Of a stretch of 8,296 nt of DNA, positions 1 to 6,532 are shown piece after piece. The position numbers were made by a program, and so were the translations under genes. The stretch's first letter is position 1; each line of letters begins with the position of its first letter. The DNA is from Actinomycetes bacterium (GTDB taxonomy: Bacteria > Actinomycetota > Actinomycetes > Actinomycetales > Actinomycetaceae): contig JAFAAX010000116.1 in NCBI GenBank assembly GCA_023426345.1, positions 1-8,296 of the forward strand, written 5' to 3'. The notes under the pieces are model-generated. The model searched no databases. It was given only the letters and a program-made list of their open reading frames with translations, and was not told where the DNA came from.

Positions 1-389
1 GTGCCGGCCGGCCGGGTCGGCGCCGCCTCGGGGGCCACGCGCACCCGGGCGAGTCCGGGCAGCAGGCGCGACTGCTCGATCCACGCGCCGTCCGCGCGGC
101 GGTGGAGCAGGAGGGGCCGGCGCGTCGTCGGACGCACCGCCGAGGACGCCGACACCGCGGCCCTCACCAGGGAATTCACCACGGTCGACTTGCCGGCTCC
201 CGTCGATCCGCCGACGACGGCCAGCAGCGGACCGCCCAGGGACTCCAACCGCGGGATGACGTGGTCGCCCAGGCGGCGCGCGGCGCGCGACCGCGCGGCC
301 TCGGCCCCCGGTGCCCGGGGCGTCGGCAGGTCCAGGGACGCGCCGGCCAGCGCCTCCTCCAGATCCCGCAGATGCTCCAGGCGGCCCAT
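1..389 (-). CDS. P-loop GTPase, dynamin-like family (5' end of gene, truncated by window)
   Basis: The first 129 codons are visible; the gene runs off the low-coordinate edge. It starts at an ATG one base after the hisS stop (TGA-G-ATG), with a GGAG seven bases upstream lying inside the end of hisS, so it is very probably co-transcribed and translationally coupled. After an Arg/Ala-rich helical N-terminus there is a hydrophobic strand (PLLAVV, 54-59) running into a clear Walker A/G1 motif, GGSTGAGKST (60-69), followed by VVNSLV. RPTTR at 86-90 fits the G2/switch I region, where a Thr contacts magnesium and nucleotide. This pattern is known from large actinobacterial GTPases usually annotated as dynamin-family or GTPase-domain proteins, which often carry C-terminal membrane segments. 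The DxxG and N/TKxD motifs and any membrane part lie outside the window. The P-loop assignment is secure; the exact family and the role are inferred. Confidence 0.75.
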   Translation of the reverse strand, partial: MGRLEHLRDLEEALAGASLDLPTPRAPGAEAARSRAARRLGDHVIPRLESLGGPLLAVVGGSTGAGKSTVVNSLVRAAVSASSAVRPTTRRPLLLHRRADGAWIEQSRLLPGLARVRVAPEAAPTRPAG

Positions 390-390
390 C

Positions 391-1764
391 TCAGCGCTCC
401 GCGCCCTCGACGCCGGCGACCGCCACCACCCGCGGCAGCAGGTCGTCCGCGGGCGGCGTCCACGCGGACGCACTCGCGGACGCCTGATCCCCGCTGCGGA
501 TGTCCTTGACGGAGTCCGGCTCCCCCTCGGCCCCCGGGAACCAGACGAACGGGATGCCCCGCCTGTCGGCGTACCTGATCTGCTTGCCGAACTTCGCCGC
601 CGTCGGCGCGACGTCCGTCGGGATGCCGCGGGAACGCAGGGCCGCCGCGATCTCCTCCGAGCGCGGCCGGTCGTCCTCGTCGATGACGGCGACCAGGACG
701 GCGGAGGGCACCGAGCGCGTCGCCCGCACCAACGGGACGGCGAGCATCCGCGACACCAGGCGGGACACGCCGATCGACAGGCCCACGCCCGGATAGGTGC
801 GCGCCCCGTCGCGGGCCAGGGAGTCGTAGCGCCCCCCCGAGCAGATGGAGCCGAGGTCCTCGTGGCCCTCGATCTCGGACTCGTAGACGGAGCCCGTGTA
901 GTAGTCCAGGCCGCGCGCGATCTTGAGGTCGGCCACCACGACGCCCGCGCCCGCCCGGCGGTTCGCCGCGGCCAGCAGCGCGCAGAGCTCGTCGAGGCCC
1001 GTCGCCAGCAGGTCCCCGTCGACGCCCAGCGCCGCGATCCGCGCACGGACCTCGTCCGGGTCCCCGGTGCGGATCTGCGCCATCGCCAAGAGGGCATCGG
1101 CCTGATCGCCGGCGATCCCGGCGGCGGCTAGCTCCTCGCGCACGCCGTCCGGGCCGATCTTGTCCAGCTTGTCCAGGCCGCGCAGGGCGGCCTCGACATC
1201 CGAGACGCCCACGGACTCGCAGACGCCCTGGACGACCTTGCGGTTGTTGACCAGGACGCGCACGGGCGGCAGCGGAAGGGAGTTGAGGGCCTCGGCCATC
1301 ACCAGCGGCAGGTCGATCTCGTAGTGGAACGGCAGGGTCCCCGCGCCCACGACGTCGATGTCGGCCTGCGTGAACTCCCGGAAACGGCCCTCCTGGGGGC
1401 GCTCGCCGCGCCAGACCTTCTGGATCTGGTAGCGCTTGAACGGGAACTCCAGGTCGTTCGCGTGCTCCACGACGTAGCGGGCGAACGGGACCGTGAGGTC
1501 GAAGTGGAGGCCCATGCGGCGCTCCTTGCCGCCGCGTCGCCCCGCCTCGGCGTCCTTGACGGCCTGGAGGCGGTCCAGCACGTAGACCTCCTTCGAGGTC
1601 TCCCCCTTGCGCTCCAGCTCGTCGAGGGTCTCCACCGCGCGGGTCTCGATGCCGGCGAACCCATGGAGCTCGAAGACCTCGCGCAGGTGGTCGAGGACGA
1701 ACTGCTCGACGATGCGCCCGTCGGGCAGCCATTCGGGGAAGCCGGAGAGAGAGGTGCGTGCCAT
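391..1764 (-). CDS. hisS: Histidine--tRNA ligase (HisRS)
   Basis: Class II aminoacyl-tRNA synthetase that attaches histidine to tRNA-His in the cytoplasm (ATP + His + tRNA to His-tRNA + AMP + PPi). With the ATG at 1764 it has 457 residues, near the family's usual length. The N-terminal motif 1 region starts at FPEWLPDGR (9-17). Motif 2 lies at about 111-140 (RYQIQKVWRGERPQEGRF, then REFTQADID). The histidine-specific motifs are complete: HisA RGLDYYTGSVYE (284-295) and HisB GGRYD (310-314). GVGLSIGVSRL (326-336) is motif 3, with its conserved Arg. The anticodon-binding domain follows at about 353-450 (APTAAKFGKQIRYADRRGIP). An in-frame ATG at 1773 would add MGP, but GGGAGG abuts that codon and is nine bases from the ATG at 1764, so the shorter form is preferred. 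It is followed one base later by a GTPase gene and preceded by a 118-base gap. Identification is firm. Confidence 0.97.
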   Translation of the reverse strand: MARTSLSGFPEWLPDGRIVEQFVLDHLREVFELHGFAGIETRAVETLDELERKGETSKEVYVLDRLQAVKDAEAGRRGGKERRMGLHFDLTVPFARYVVEHANDLEFPFKRYQIQKVWRGERPQEGRFREFTQADIDVVGAGTLPFHYEIDLPLVMAEALNSLPLPPVRVLVNNRKVVQGVCESVGVSDVEAALRGLDKLDKIGPDGVREELAAAGIAGDQADALLAMAQIRTGDPDEVRARIAALGVDGDLLATGLDELCALLAAANRRAGAGVVVADLKIARGLDYYTGSVYESEIEGHEDLGSICSGGRYDSLARDGARTYPGVGLSIGVSRLVSRMLAVPLVRATRSVPSAVLVAVIDEDDRPRSEEIAAALRSRGIPTDVAPTAAKFGKQIRYADRRGIPFVWFPGAEGEPDSVKDIRSGDQASASASAWTPPADDLLPRVVAVAGVEGAER

Positions 1765-1773
1765 GGGTCCCAT

Positions 1774-1779
1774 CCTCCC
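1774..1779 (-). promoter_or_regulatory. Shine-Dalgarno of hisS, decides the start codon
   Basis: On the minus strand GGGAGG directly touches the ATG at 1773 but stands nine bases before the in-frame ATG at 1764. A ribosome bound here cannot use an adjacent start with zero spacing, so translation should begin with MARTS rather than MGPMARTS. Confidence 0.7.
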
Positions 1780-1804
1780 ACGTCCGGGCGCGCGTCCGGG
1801 AACC

Positions 1805-1860
1805 GCGCCCGCGGGGCGCCGCGACAGCGACGAGGGCGACCCGCGTGGCGGAGTCGCGGG
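1805..1860 (-). terminator. Two GC hairpins between MBL hydrolase gene and hisS (possible weak terminator or leader structure)
   Basis: In the 118 bases between the hydrolase stop and the hisS start there are two perfect stems. Plus-strand CCCGCG (1840-1845) pairs with CGCGGG (1855-1860) around a nine-base loop. GCGCCC (1805-1810) pairs with GGGCGC (1814-1819) around a three-base loop. Neither is followed by a T-run on the minus strand, so a classical intrinsic terminator is not shown. In DNA this GC-rich such stems also arise by chance. The gap contains no convincing -10 hexamer, so hisS may be read from upstream, with the hairpins only tuning read-through. Confidence 0.25.
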
Positions 1861-1882
1861 GCCGGCCGGGCCGGGGGGTGCG

Positions 1883-2641
1883 TCAGCCCAGACGGCGGGC
1901 GCGGCGCACGTACGGGTTGACGGCCAGCTCCCGCTCCCAGGTCGTCAGGGGGCCGTGGCCCGGAATGAGGACGGTCGCGGGATCGACGGCGTTGGCCAGC
2001 GTGCGCAGCGTGTGGCGCATCTGGGCCTCGTCCCCGCCGGGCAGATCGGTGCGGCCCACGGAGTCCCGGAAGATCACGTCGCCGGTGAGGGCCCAGGGGC
2101 CCGAATCGTGAGGGTCCTCCACGACGGCCGTCGCCGCGCCCTCGCGCCCGTCGGCCACCGTGAGGTCGGAGTCGAACAGGAACACCGCCGACCCCTCGGT
2201 GTGCCCCGGCGCCGGCACCATCCGGGTCCGCACCGCGGGTACCAGCTCGACGGCCTCCGCGGGCAGCGCCCGGACGTCCTCCGGCCGCTCCCAGACCAGC
2301 CCGAAGCCGGCCGCGTCGGCCGGGGTCATGCCCGTCCCGGGGAGGGGGTCCTCGAAGCGGGGGAGGTCGGGCCCCGGGCACCACACGGGCGTCGGCGAGG
2401 CTGGGCCGGCCGCTCCCATCCGTGACACCGCCGCCGCATCCCACACGTGGTCGGCGTGGCCGTGCGTGCACAGGACCGCGCCGACCGTCGCCCCGTGGGC
2501 GTCGAGTGCGGCCGCCAGGCCGTCGAGGACGCCGTGCGAGGGATCCACGACGAGCGCCTCGCGGGCGCCCGCGGGAAGGACGATCAGGCAGTTCGCGCCG
2601 TAGAACGGCGTCGGGAGGACGAGGACGCGCACGGTCGTCAC
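1883..2641 (-). CDS. MBL-fold metallo-hydrolase, glyoxalase II-like (YcbL type)
   Basis: A 252-residue zinc hydrolase of the metallo-beta-lactamase superfamily, probably cytoplasmic since no signal peptide is visible. All metal ligands are present: THGHADH (59-65, the HxHxDH motif), PGHTEGS (145-151, third-site His147), TGDVIFRDSVGRTDLPGGD (186-204, bridging Asp188) and IPGHGP (226-231, His229). The GDV-F--S-GRTDLPGGD pattern is typical of glyoxalase II-like YcbL enzymes, which cleave thioesters. Actinobacteria normally use mycothiol rather than glutathione, so the substrate is uncertain. The gene sits at the position of the corresponding hydrolase gene upstream of hisS in other actinobacteria. 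The GTG start at 2641 overlaps the DUF349 stop as GTGA and has no good Shine-Dalgarno, which suggests translation by coupling; a second GTG at 2632 (MRVLVLP) is a possible alternative. Catalytic class is sure, substrate unknown. Confidence 0.9.
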   Translation of the reverse strand: MTTVRVLVLPTPFYGANCLIVLPAGAREALVVDPSHGVLDGLAAALDAHGATVGAVLCTHGHADHVWDAAAVSRMGAAGPASPTPVWCPGPDLPRFEDPLPGTGMTPADAAGFGLVWERPEDVRALPAEAVELVPAVRTRMVPAPGHTEGSAVFLFDSDLTVADGREGAATAVVEDPHDSGPWALTGDVIFRDSVGRTDLPGGDEAQMRHTLRTLANAVDPATVLIPGHGPLTTWERELAVNPYVRRARRLG

Positions 2642-4038
2642 GCCATCGAGGATCGGATCTGGTCCAGCCACGCCTGCTTCGTGGCCAGGGCGTCGCGCAC
2701 GTCGGCGGCCCGGGGCTCCTCGCCGGCGGCCTCCGCGGCCTCCAGCTCCGCGCGGAGCTCGGACACCTGCTCCTCCAGCTGGCCGAGCATGCCCTCGGCG
2801 CGGGCCTTCGTCTCCGGGTTCGACCGGTTCCACTCCCGTTCCTCGGCCTGGCGGACCGCGGCCTCGACGGCGCGCATGCGTCCCTCGACCCGCGAGACGT
2901 CCGGCCCGGGGACGCGCCCGGCCTCGTCCCACCGGTCCTGGATGGCCCGCAGGCGGGCCTTCGCGTCCTCCAGCACCGTGATGGGCAGGAGGGCCTCCGC
3001 CTCCTCGAGCAGGGCCTCCTTGACGGCCAGGTTCTCCTGGTACTCGGAGTCGGCCGCCTGGTCCTTGGCCCGCCGCGCGTCGAAGAACACCTGCTCGGCG
3101 GCGCGGAAGCGCGCCCACAGCGCGTCGTCCTCCTTGCGCGAGGCGCGCGGAGCCGCCTTCCAGCGGTCCATGAGGTCGCGGTACGCGGCGGAGGTGCGCC
3201 CCCAGTCGGTGGAGTCCTGGAGCGCCTCGGCCTCCGCGATGAGCTCCTCCTTGACGTGCTTGGCCTCCCCCTGCACCTGGTCGAGCGCGGAGAAGTACTG
3301 GCGGCGGTGGCGGTCGAAGACGGAGCGGGCCCCCGAGAACCGCTTCCACAGCTCGTCCTCGGTCGCCTTGTCCAGCCGCGGGCCACGGCGCTGGAGCGTC
3401 TTCCACTCCTCCAGCAGATCGCGCAGCGTCTGTCCCGACTGCTTCCAGTGCGTCTTCGCGGGGTCCTGGGCCACCACCGCCTCGGCGCGCTCCACCACCG
3501 ACGTGCGCTCGGCGAGCGCCTGCTCCTTCGCCGCCGCGCGGTCCGCCCTCGCCTGGGCCTTGCGCTCCTCCGCGCGCCCCGCCAGGTCCTCGACGTGGGC
3601 GCGCAGGCTCGCCAGGTCGCCGATGGCGGCCGGCTCGGCCACGGCCGCGCGCAGCGTCGCGAGCGTCTGGTCGATGTCCTTCGCCGACAGCTGGGGCAGC
3701 CGGTCCTCGAAGAGCTTGACCGTGGCCTCAAGGTCCGCGAACCGCCGGGTGTAGAGCTCGAAGGGATCCTCGGGGATGGCCTCAGGGTCCGGATAGCCGC
3801 CGATCAGGCGCTCCGAGGCGCCGTCGCGCACGTACACGTCGCCATGCTCGTCGATGCGCCCGAAGCCGGACTCGCGCGCCTGCGTGACGACGGGGCGCTC
3901 GACGGCGGGCGCCGCCGGAACCGGGGCGGACGCGGGCTCCTCCGCCGGGATCGAGGGGACCGGCGCCGACGGGACCGCCGGGGCCTCCTCGACCGGGGCG
4001 GCGTCGTGGTTCTCCTGCGGGACGGACGTGGTGCTCAC
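2638..4038 (-). CDS. DUF349 domain-containing protein
   Basis: A 466-residue, highly charged, helical cytoplasmic protein of unknown function. Residues 1-50 are a Pro/Ala/Glu-rich, probably disordered tail. A short globular piece follows (GFGRIDEHGDVYVRDG, 58-73, then GYPDPEAIPEDPFELY, 81-96), then long amphipathic helices to the end. Three DUF349-like repeats are visible: about 198-250 (HWKQ..., EWKTLQRR, ELWKRFSGAR), 279-325 (DRWKAAPR, ALWARFRAAE) and 358-403 (DRWDEAGRVPGPD, RMRAVEAA). The third has lost the LW-RF core. Coiled-coil-prone stretches lie around 150-190 and 411-445. The GTG start at 4038 has AAGGA five to six bases upstream. The gene follows a 138-base gap with hairpins and overlaps the hydrolase gene by GTGA, so those two form one transcription unit. 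In many other actinobacteria ppiB occupies this slot. Family assignment is good; I cannot assign a function. Confidence 0.88.
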   Translation of the reverse strand: MSTTSVPQENHDAAPVEEAPAVPSAPVPSIPAEEPASAPVPAAPAVERPVVTQARESGFGRIDEHGDVYVRDGASERLIGGYPDPEAIPEDPFELYTRRFADLEATVKLFEDRLPQLSAKDIDQTLATLRAAVAEPAAIGDLASLRAHVEDLAGRAEERKAQARADRAAAKEQALAERTSVVERAEAVVAQDPAKTHWKQSGQTLRDLLEEWKTLQRRGPRLDKATEDELWKRFSGARSVFDRHRRQYFSALDQVQGEAKHVKEELIAEAEALQDSTDWGRTSAAYRDLMDRWKAAPRASRKEDDALWARFRAAEQVFFDARRAKDQAADSEYQENLAVKEALLEEAEALLPITVLEDAKARLRAIQDRWDEAGRVPGPDVSRVEGRMRAVEAAVRQAEEREWNRSNPETKARAEGMLGQLEEQVSELRAELEAAEAAGEEPRAADVRDALATKQAWLDQIRSSMA

Positions 4039-4056
4039 GGTGTTCCTTCGGGACGA

Positions 4057-4107
4057 GGGCGGTGCTGCCGCCCGGCGCGTTGCCGTCCGCCGTTCCGGCG
4101 GGCGGAC
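4057..4107 (-). other. Two hairpins in the 5' leader of the DUF349 gene
   Basis: Between the hairpin at 4114-4130 and the GTG start there are two more perfect stems. GTCCGCC (4085-4091) pairs with GGCGGAC (4101-4107) around nine bases; a competing smaller stem, CGCCG (4088-4092) with CGGCG (4096-4100), uses part of the same bases. GGGCGG (4057-4062) pairs with CCGCCC (4068-4073) around five bases and lies just upstream of the AAGGA ribosome site at about 4045-4050. Placement suggests a structured leader affecting stability or translation, but no known riboswitch is recognised. Confidence 0.4.
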
Positions 4108-4113
4108 CTGGGG

Positions 4114-4130
4114 GCGCCACCCTGTGGCGC
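4114..4130 (-). terminator. Perfect 7-bp hairpin after rsh (possible terminator or 5' mRNA cap stem)
   Basis: Plus-strand GCGCCAC (4114-4120) and GTGGCGC (4124-4130) form a perfect seven-base-pair stem with a three-base loop, 46 bases after the rsh stop. On the minus strand the 3' side runs into CCCCC rather than a T-run, so it would be a U-less terminator at best. Alternatively, if the hexamer at 4138-4143 is a real -10, transcription would start at about 4131 and this stem would sit at the extreme 5' end of the DUF349 mRNA. Confidence 0.3.
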
Positions 4131-4137
4131 ACCTCCT

Positions 4138-4143
4138 ATCCTA
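4138..4143 (-). promoter_or_regulatory. Possible -10 element for the DUF349-hydrolase unit
   Basis: Minus-strand TAGGAT fits the TANNNT consensus of housekeeping actinobacterial sigma factors, in an otherwise GC-rich gap after rsh. It predicts a transcript start near 4131 and a leader of about 93 bases. No good -35 hexamer is found 16-18 bases upstream, so this is a weak prediction. Confidence 0.35.
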
Positions 4144-4176
4144 CGTGCCCGTGCCGATCCGGGAGACCACGTGTCA

Positions 4177-6495
4177 TCACGGCCGGTGGGGGGCCCCCGT
4201 CAGACGCACCGCCTCGAACACGCCGTCGACGCGGCGCAACGCGGAGAGCACCGCGTCCAGGTGGGAGGTGTCCGCCAGCTCGAAGGAGAAGCGGGCGGAG
4301 GCCACCTGGTCGGCGCTGGTCGACATGGAGCCCGTGATGATGTTGACGCGGTAGTCCGACAGCACCTTCGTGAGGTCGTTGAGCAGGCCGGCGCGGTCGA
4401 GCGCCCGGGTCTCGATCTGCACCAGGAACTGCCCGCCCGAGTGGTCCGCGTTCCACGACACCTCGACGAAGCGCTCCGGGTGGAGCTCCTGGAGGCGCTG
4501 GGCGTTCTGACAGTCCGAGCGGTGCACCGACACGCCCTGCCCGCGCGTGATGAACCCGACGATCTCGTCGCCGGGCACCGGCGTGCAGCAGCGGGCCAGC
4601 TTGACCCAGACGTCGCCCGGGTTCATCCCCGACACCGTCACCCCGACGTCCGACGTCGTCGACTTCGTCCGCGCCAGCGCGGGCGAGACGCCCGGGCGGA
4701 TGCCCTCCGAGAGCGTCTCCTCCGTGCCGTCGCCCCCGCCCAGGTTCTCCACGAGCTTCTCCACGACGTTCTGCGCGGAGATGTGGTTGTCCCCCACCGC
4801 GGCGTACAGGGACGACACGTCCGCGTAGCCCAGCGAGGTCGCCACCGACAGGATCGACTCGTGGCTGAGCAGGCGCTGGAGCGGCAGGTTCTGCTTGCGC
4901 ATCGCGCGCGCGATGTGCTCCTTGCCCTCCTCCACGGCCTCCTCGCGCCGCTCCTTGGAGAACCACGCCTTGATCTTCGACCGAGCCCGCGGCGAGGCCA
5001 CGAACGACAGCCAGTCGCGCGAGGGACCCGCCTTCGCCGACTTCGAGGTGACGACCTCCACGGCCTCGCCGGACTCGAGCTCCGTGTCCAGGGGGACCAG
5101 GCGCCCGTTGACCTTCGCCCCGACCGTGTGGTGGCCGACCTCCGTGTGCACGGCGTAGGCGAAGTCCACGGGCGTGGCGTGCGCGGGCAGGACCACGACC
5201 TCGCCGCGGGGCGTGAACACGTAGACCTCGTCGCCGGCGATCTCGTAGCGCAGCGAGTCGAGGAACTCCTCGGGATCCCCCGTCTCCCGCTCCATCTCGA
5301 CCAGGGCCCGCAGCCAGTTCATCTGCTCGTCGCCCGTCATCTTGTCGCCCTCGGCCGACGTGGCGTTCGGATTCTCCTTGTACTTCCAGTGCGCCGCCAC
5401 CCCGTGCTCGGCGCGCTCGTGCATCTCGAAGGTGCGGATCTGGATCTCCACGGGCCGCCCGGCCGGACCCACCACCGTCGTGTGCAACGACTGGTAGAGG
5501 TTGAACTTCGGCATGGCGATGTAGTCCTTGAACCGCCCGGGGATCGGGTTCCACCGGCCGTGCACGGCGCCGAGCACCGCGTAGCAGTCCTTGACGGACT
5601 CGACCAGGACGCGCACGGCCACCAGATCGAAGATCTCGTCGAAGGCCTTCCCGCGCACGATCATCTTCTGGTAGATCGAGTAGTGGTTCTTCGGGCGCCC
5701 GCCCACCGTCCCCTTGATCTTCGCGCGCCGCAGGTCCTCCTCGAGCTGGCCGATGACGTCGCGCAGATAGGTGTCGCGCTCCGGGGCCCGCTCGGCGACC
5801 AGATGGTCGATCTCGTCGTAGATCTCCGGCAGCAGCGTCTTGAAGGACAGCTCCTCCAGCTCCCACTTGATGCTGTTCATGCCGAGACGGTGCGCCAGCG
5901 GAGCGTAGATCTCCAACGTCTCCTGGGCCTTCGCCTGCGCGGACTCCTTGGGGACGAACCGCCAGGTGCGCGCGTTGTGGAGGCGGTCGGCCAGCTTGAT
6001 GAGGAGGACCCGGATGTCCTTGCTCATCGCGACGATCATCTTGCGCAGCGTCTCGGACTGGGCGGCCGCCCCGTAATGCACCTTGTCGAGCTTCGTGACG
6101 CCGTCGACCAGCTGGGCGATGGAGGCGCCGAAGTCGGCGGTCAGCTGCTCGACGGTGTAGTCCGTGTCCTCGACGGCGTCGTGGAGCAGCGCGGCGACCA
6201 GCGTCGGGGTGGTCATGCCCATCTCGGCGAGGATCGTCGCCACGGCCACCGGATGGGTGATGTAGGGCTCGCCGGACTTGCGCATCTGCCCGCGATGGTG
6301 GAGCTCCGCCGTCTCGTAGGCGCGCTCGATGACGGACACGTCCGCCTTCGGATGGTTCGCGCGCAACGCCCGGATGAGAGGCTCGATCTCCGGCGCCGTC
6401 GACCGCCCGCGGCTCCCGAACCACACCAGCCCCGACCGCACCAGCGACCCCGCCGCCGGTGACTTGCGGGCTGCGGAGCTGGTGGAGTCGGTCAT
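4177..6495 (-). CDS. rel: Bifunctional (p)ppGpp synthetase/hydrolase (long RSH, Rel type)
   Basis: Stringent-response enzyme that makes (p)ppGpp from ATP and GTP/GDP and hydrolyses it; 772 residues, the full long-RSH length. The N-terminal HD hydrolase domain keeps its metal and catalytic residues: H81, H105-D106, E109-D110 and KLADRLHN (167-174). The synthetase domain has D290 (FDLVAVRV), RFKD (321-324), YQS (334-336) and VEIQIRT with E350. RFKD is the basic RXKD form of bifunctional Rel enzymes, not the acidic form of synthetase-only RelA, so both activities are expected. The TGS domain spans about 423-484, a helical domain follows, then a zinc-finger/conserved-Cys domain (ARCCTP, C635-C636; HRSDC, H658 and C662) and a C-terminal ACT/RRM domain (about 688-766). 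TGS to ACT normally sense the ribosome and uncharged tRNA. The gene lies 37 bases after apt, has no Shine-Dalgarno and appears to have its own leaderless promoter. Identification is firm. Confidence 0.97.
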   Translation of the reverse strand: MTDSTSSAARKSPAAGSLVRSGLVWFGSRGRSTAPEIEPLIRALRANHPKADVSVIERAYETAELHHRGQMRKSGEPYITHPVAVATILAEMGMTTPTLVAALLHDAVEDTDYTVEQLTADFGASIAQLVDGVTKLDKVHYGAAAQSETLRKMIVAMSKDIRVLLIKLADRLHNARTWRFVPKESAQAKAQETLEIYAPLAHRLGMNSIKWELEELSFKTLLPEIYDEIDHLVAERAPERDTYLRDVIGQLEEDLRRAKIKGTVGGRPKNHYSIYQKMIVRGKAFDEIFDLVAVRVLVESVKDCYAVLGAVHGRWNPIPGRFKDYIAMPKFNLYQSLHTTVVGPAGRPVEIQIRTFEMHERAEHGVAAHWKYKENPNATSAEGDKMTGDEQMNWLRALVEMERETGDPEEFLDSLRYEIAGDEVYVFTPRGEVVVLPAHATPVDFAYAVHTEVGHHTVGAKVNGRLVPLDTELESGEAVEVVTSKSAKAGPSRDWLSFVASPRARSKIKAWFSKERREEAVEEGKEHIARAMRKQNLPLQRLLSHESILSVATSLGYADVSSLYAAVGDNHISAQNVVEKLVENLGGGDGTEETLSEGIRPGVSPALARTKSTTSDVGVTVSGMNPGDVWVKLARCCTPVPGDEIVGFITRGQGVSVHRSDCQNAQRLQELHPERFVEVSWNADHSGGQFLVQIETRALDRAGLLNDLTKVLSDYRVNIITGSMSTSADQVASARFSFELADTSHLDAVLSALRRVDGVFEAVRLTGAPHRP

Positions 6496-6501
6496 TGGCC
6501 C

Positions 6502-6532
6502 ATGATAAGCGCGCGGCGCCCGGCCGTGTCGC
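6502..6532 (-). promoter_or_regulatory. Predicted leaderless promoter of rsh
   Basis: On the minus strand TATCAT (6507-6502) matches TANNNT. Exactly six bases (GGGCCA) separate it from the A of the rsh ATG at 6495, which puts the expected +1 on that A. The upstream sequence GCGACA (6532-6527) matches four of six bases of TTGACA with a 19-base spacer, longer than ideal. The lack of any purine-rich ribosome site before the ATG is consistent with a leaderless mRNA, a common class in actinobacteria. The upper part of the promoter abuts the apt stop codon. Confidence 0.55.

Noticed and set aside
1..1131. 376-codon plus-strand frame at the window start
   Set aside because: It is antisense to hisS and the GTPase P-loop region, with low-complexity Arg-rich translation and no motif.
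1781..1800. Direct repeat CGTCCGGG (1781-1788 and 1793-1800) upstream of hisS
   Set aside because: Only eight bases, in very GC-rich sequence; not distinguishable from chance and not placed like an operator pair with spacing of a helical turn or two that I can support.
1299..3731. 810-codon minus-strand frame, Arg/Ser/Pro-rich
   Set aside because: It is a shifted frame across hisS, the hydrolase and DUF349 genes, each of which has clear conserved motifs in its own frame.
4141..4173. Two ACGTG motifs, one within a CACGTG palindrome, after the rsh stop
   Set aside because: Short motifs with no matching half-site symmetry between them; no regulator can be named from them.
2422..6462. Very long open frame on the plus strand (over 1300 codons) antisense to the hydrolase, DUF349 and rsh genes
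   Set aside because: It lies opposite three well-identified genes, is dominated by Arg, Leu, Gly, Asp and His as expected from reading GC-rich codons backwards, has no recognisable domain and starts inside another gene. High GC removes stop codons and creates such frames.
6501..6503. ATG upstream of rsh as an alternative start
   Set aside because: It is eight bases from the chosen ATG, hence out of frame, and overlaps the predicted -10 hexamer.
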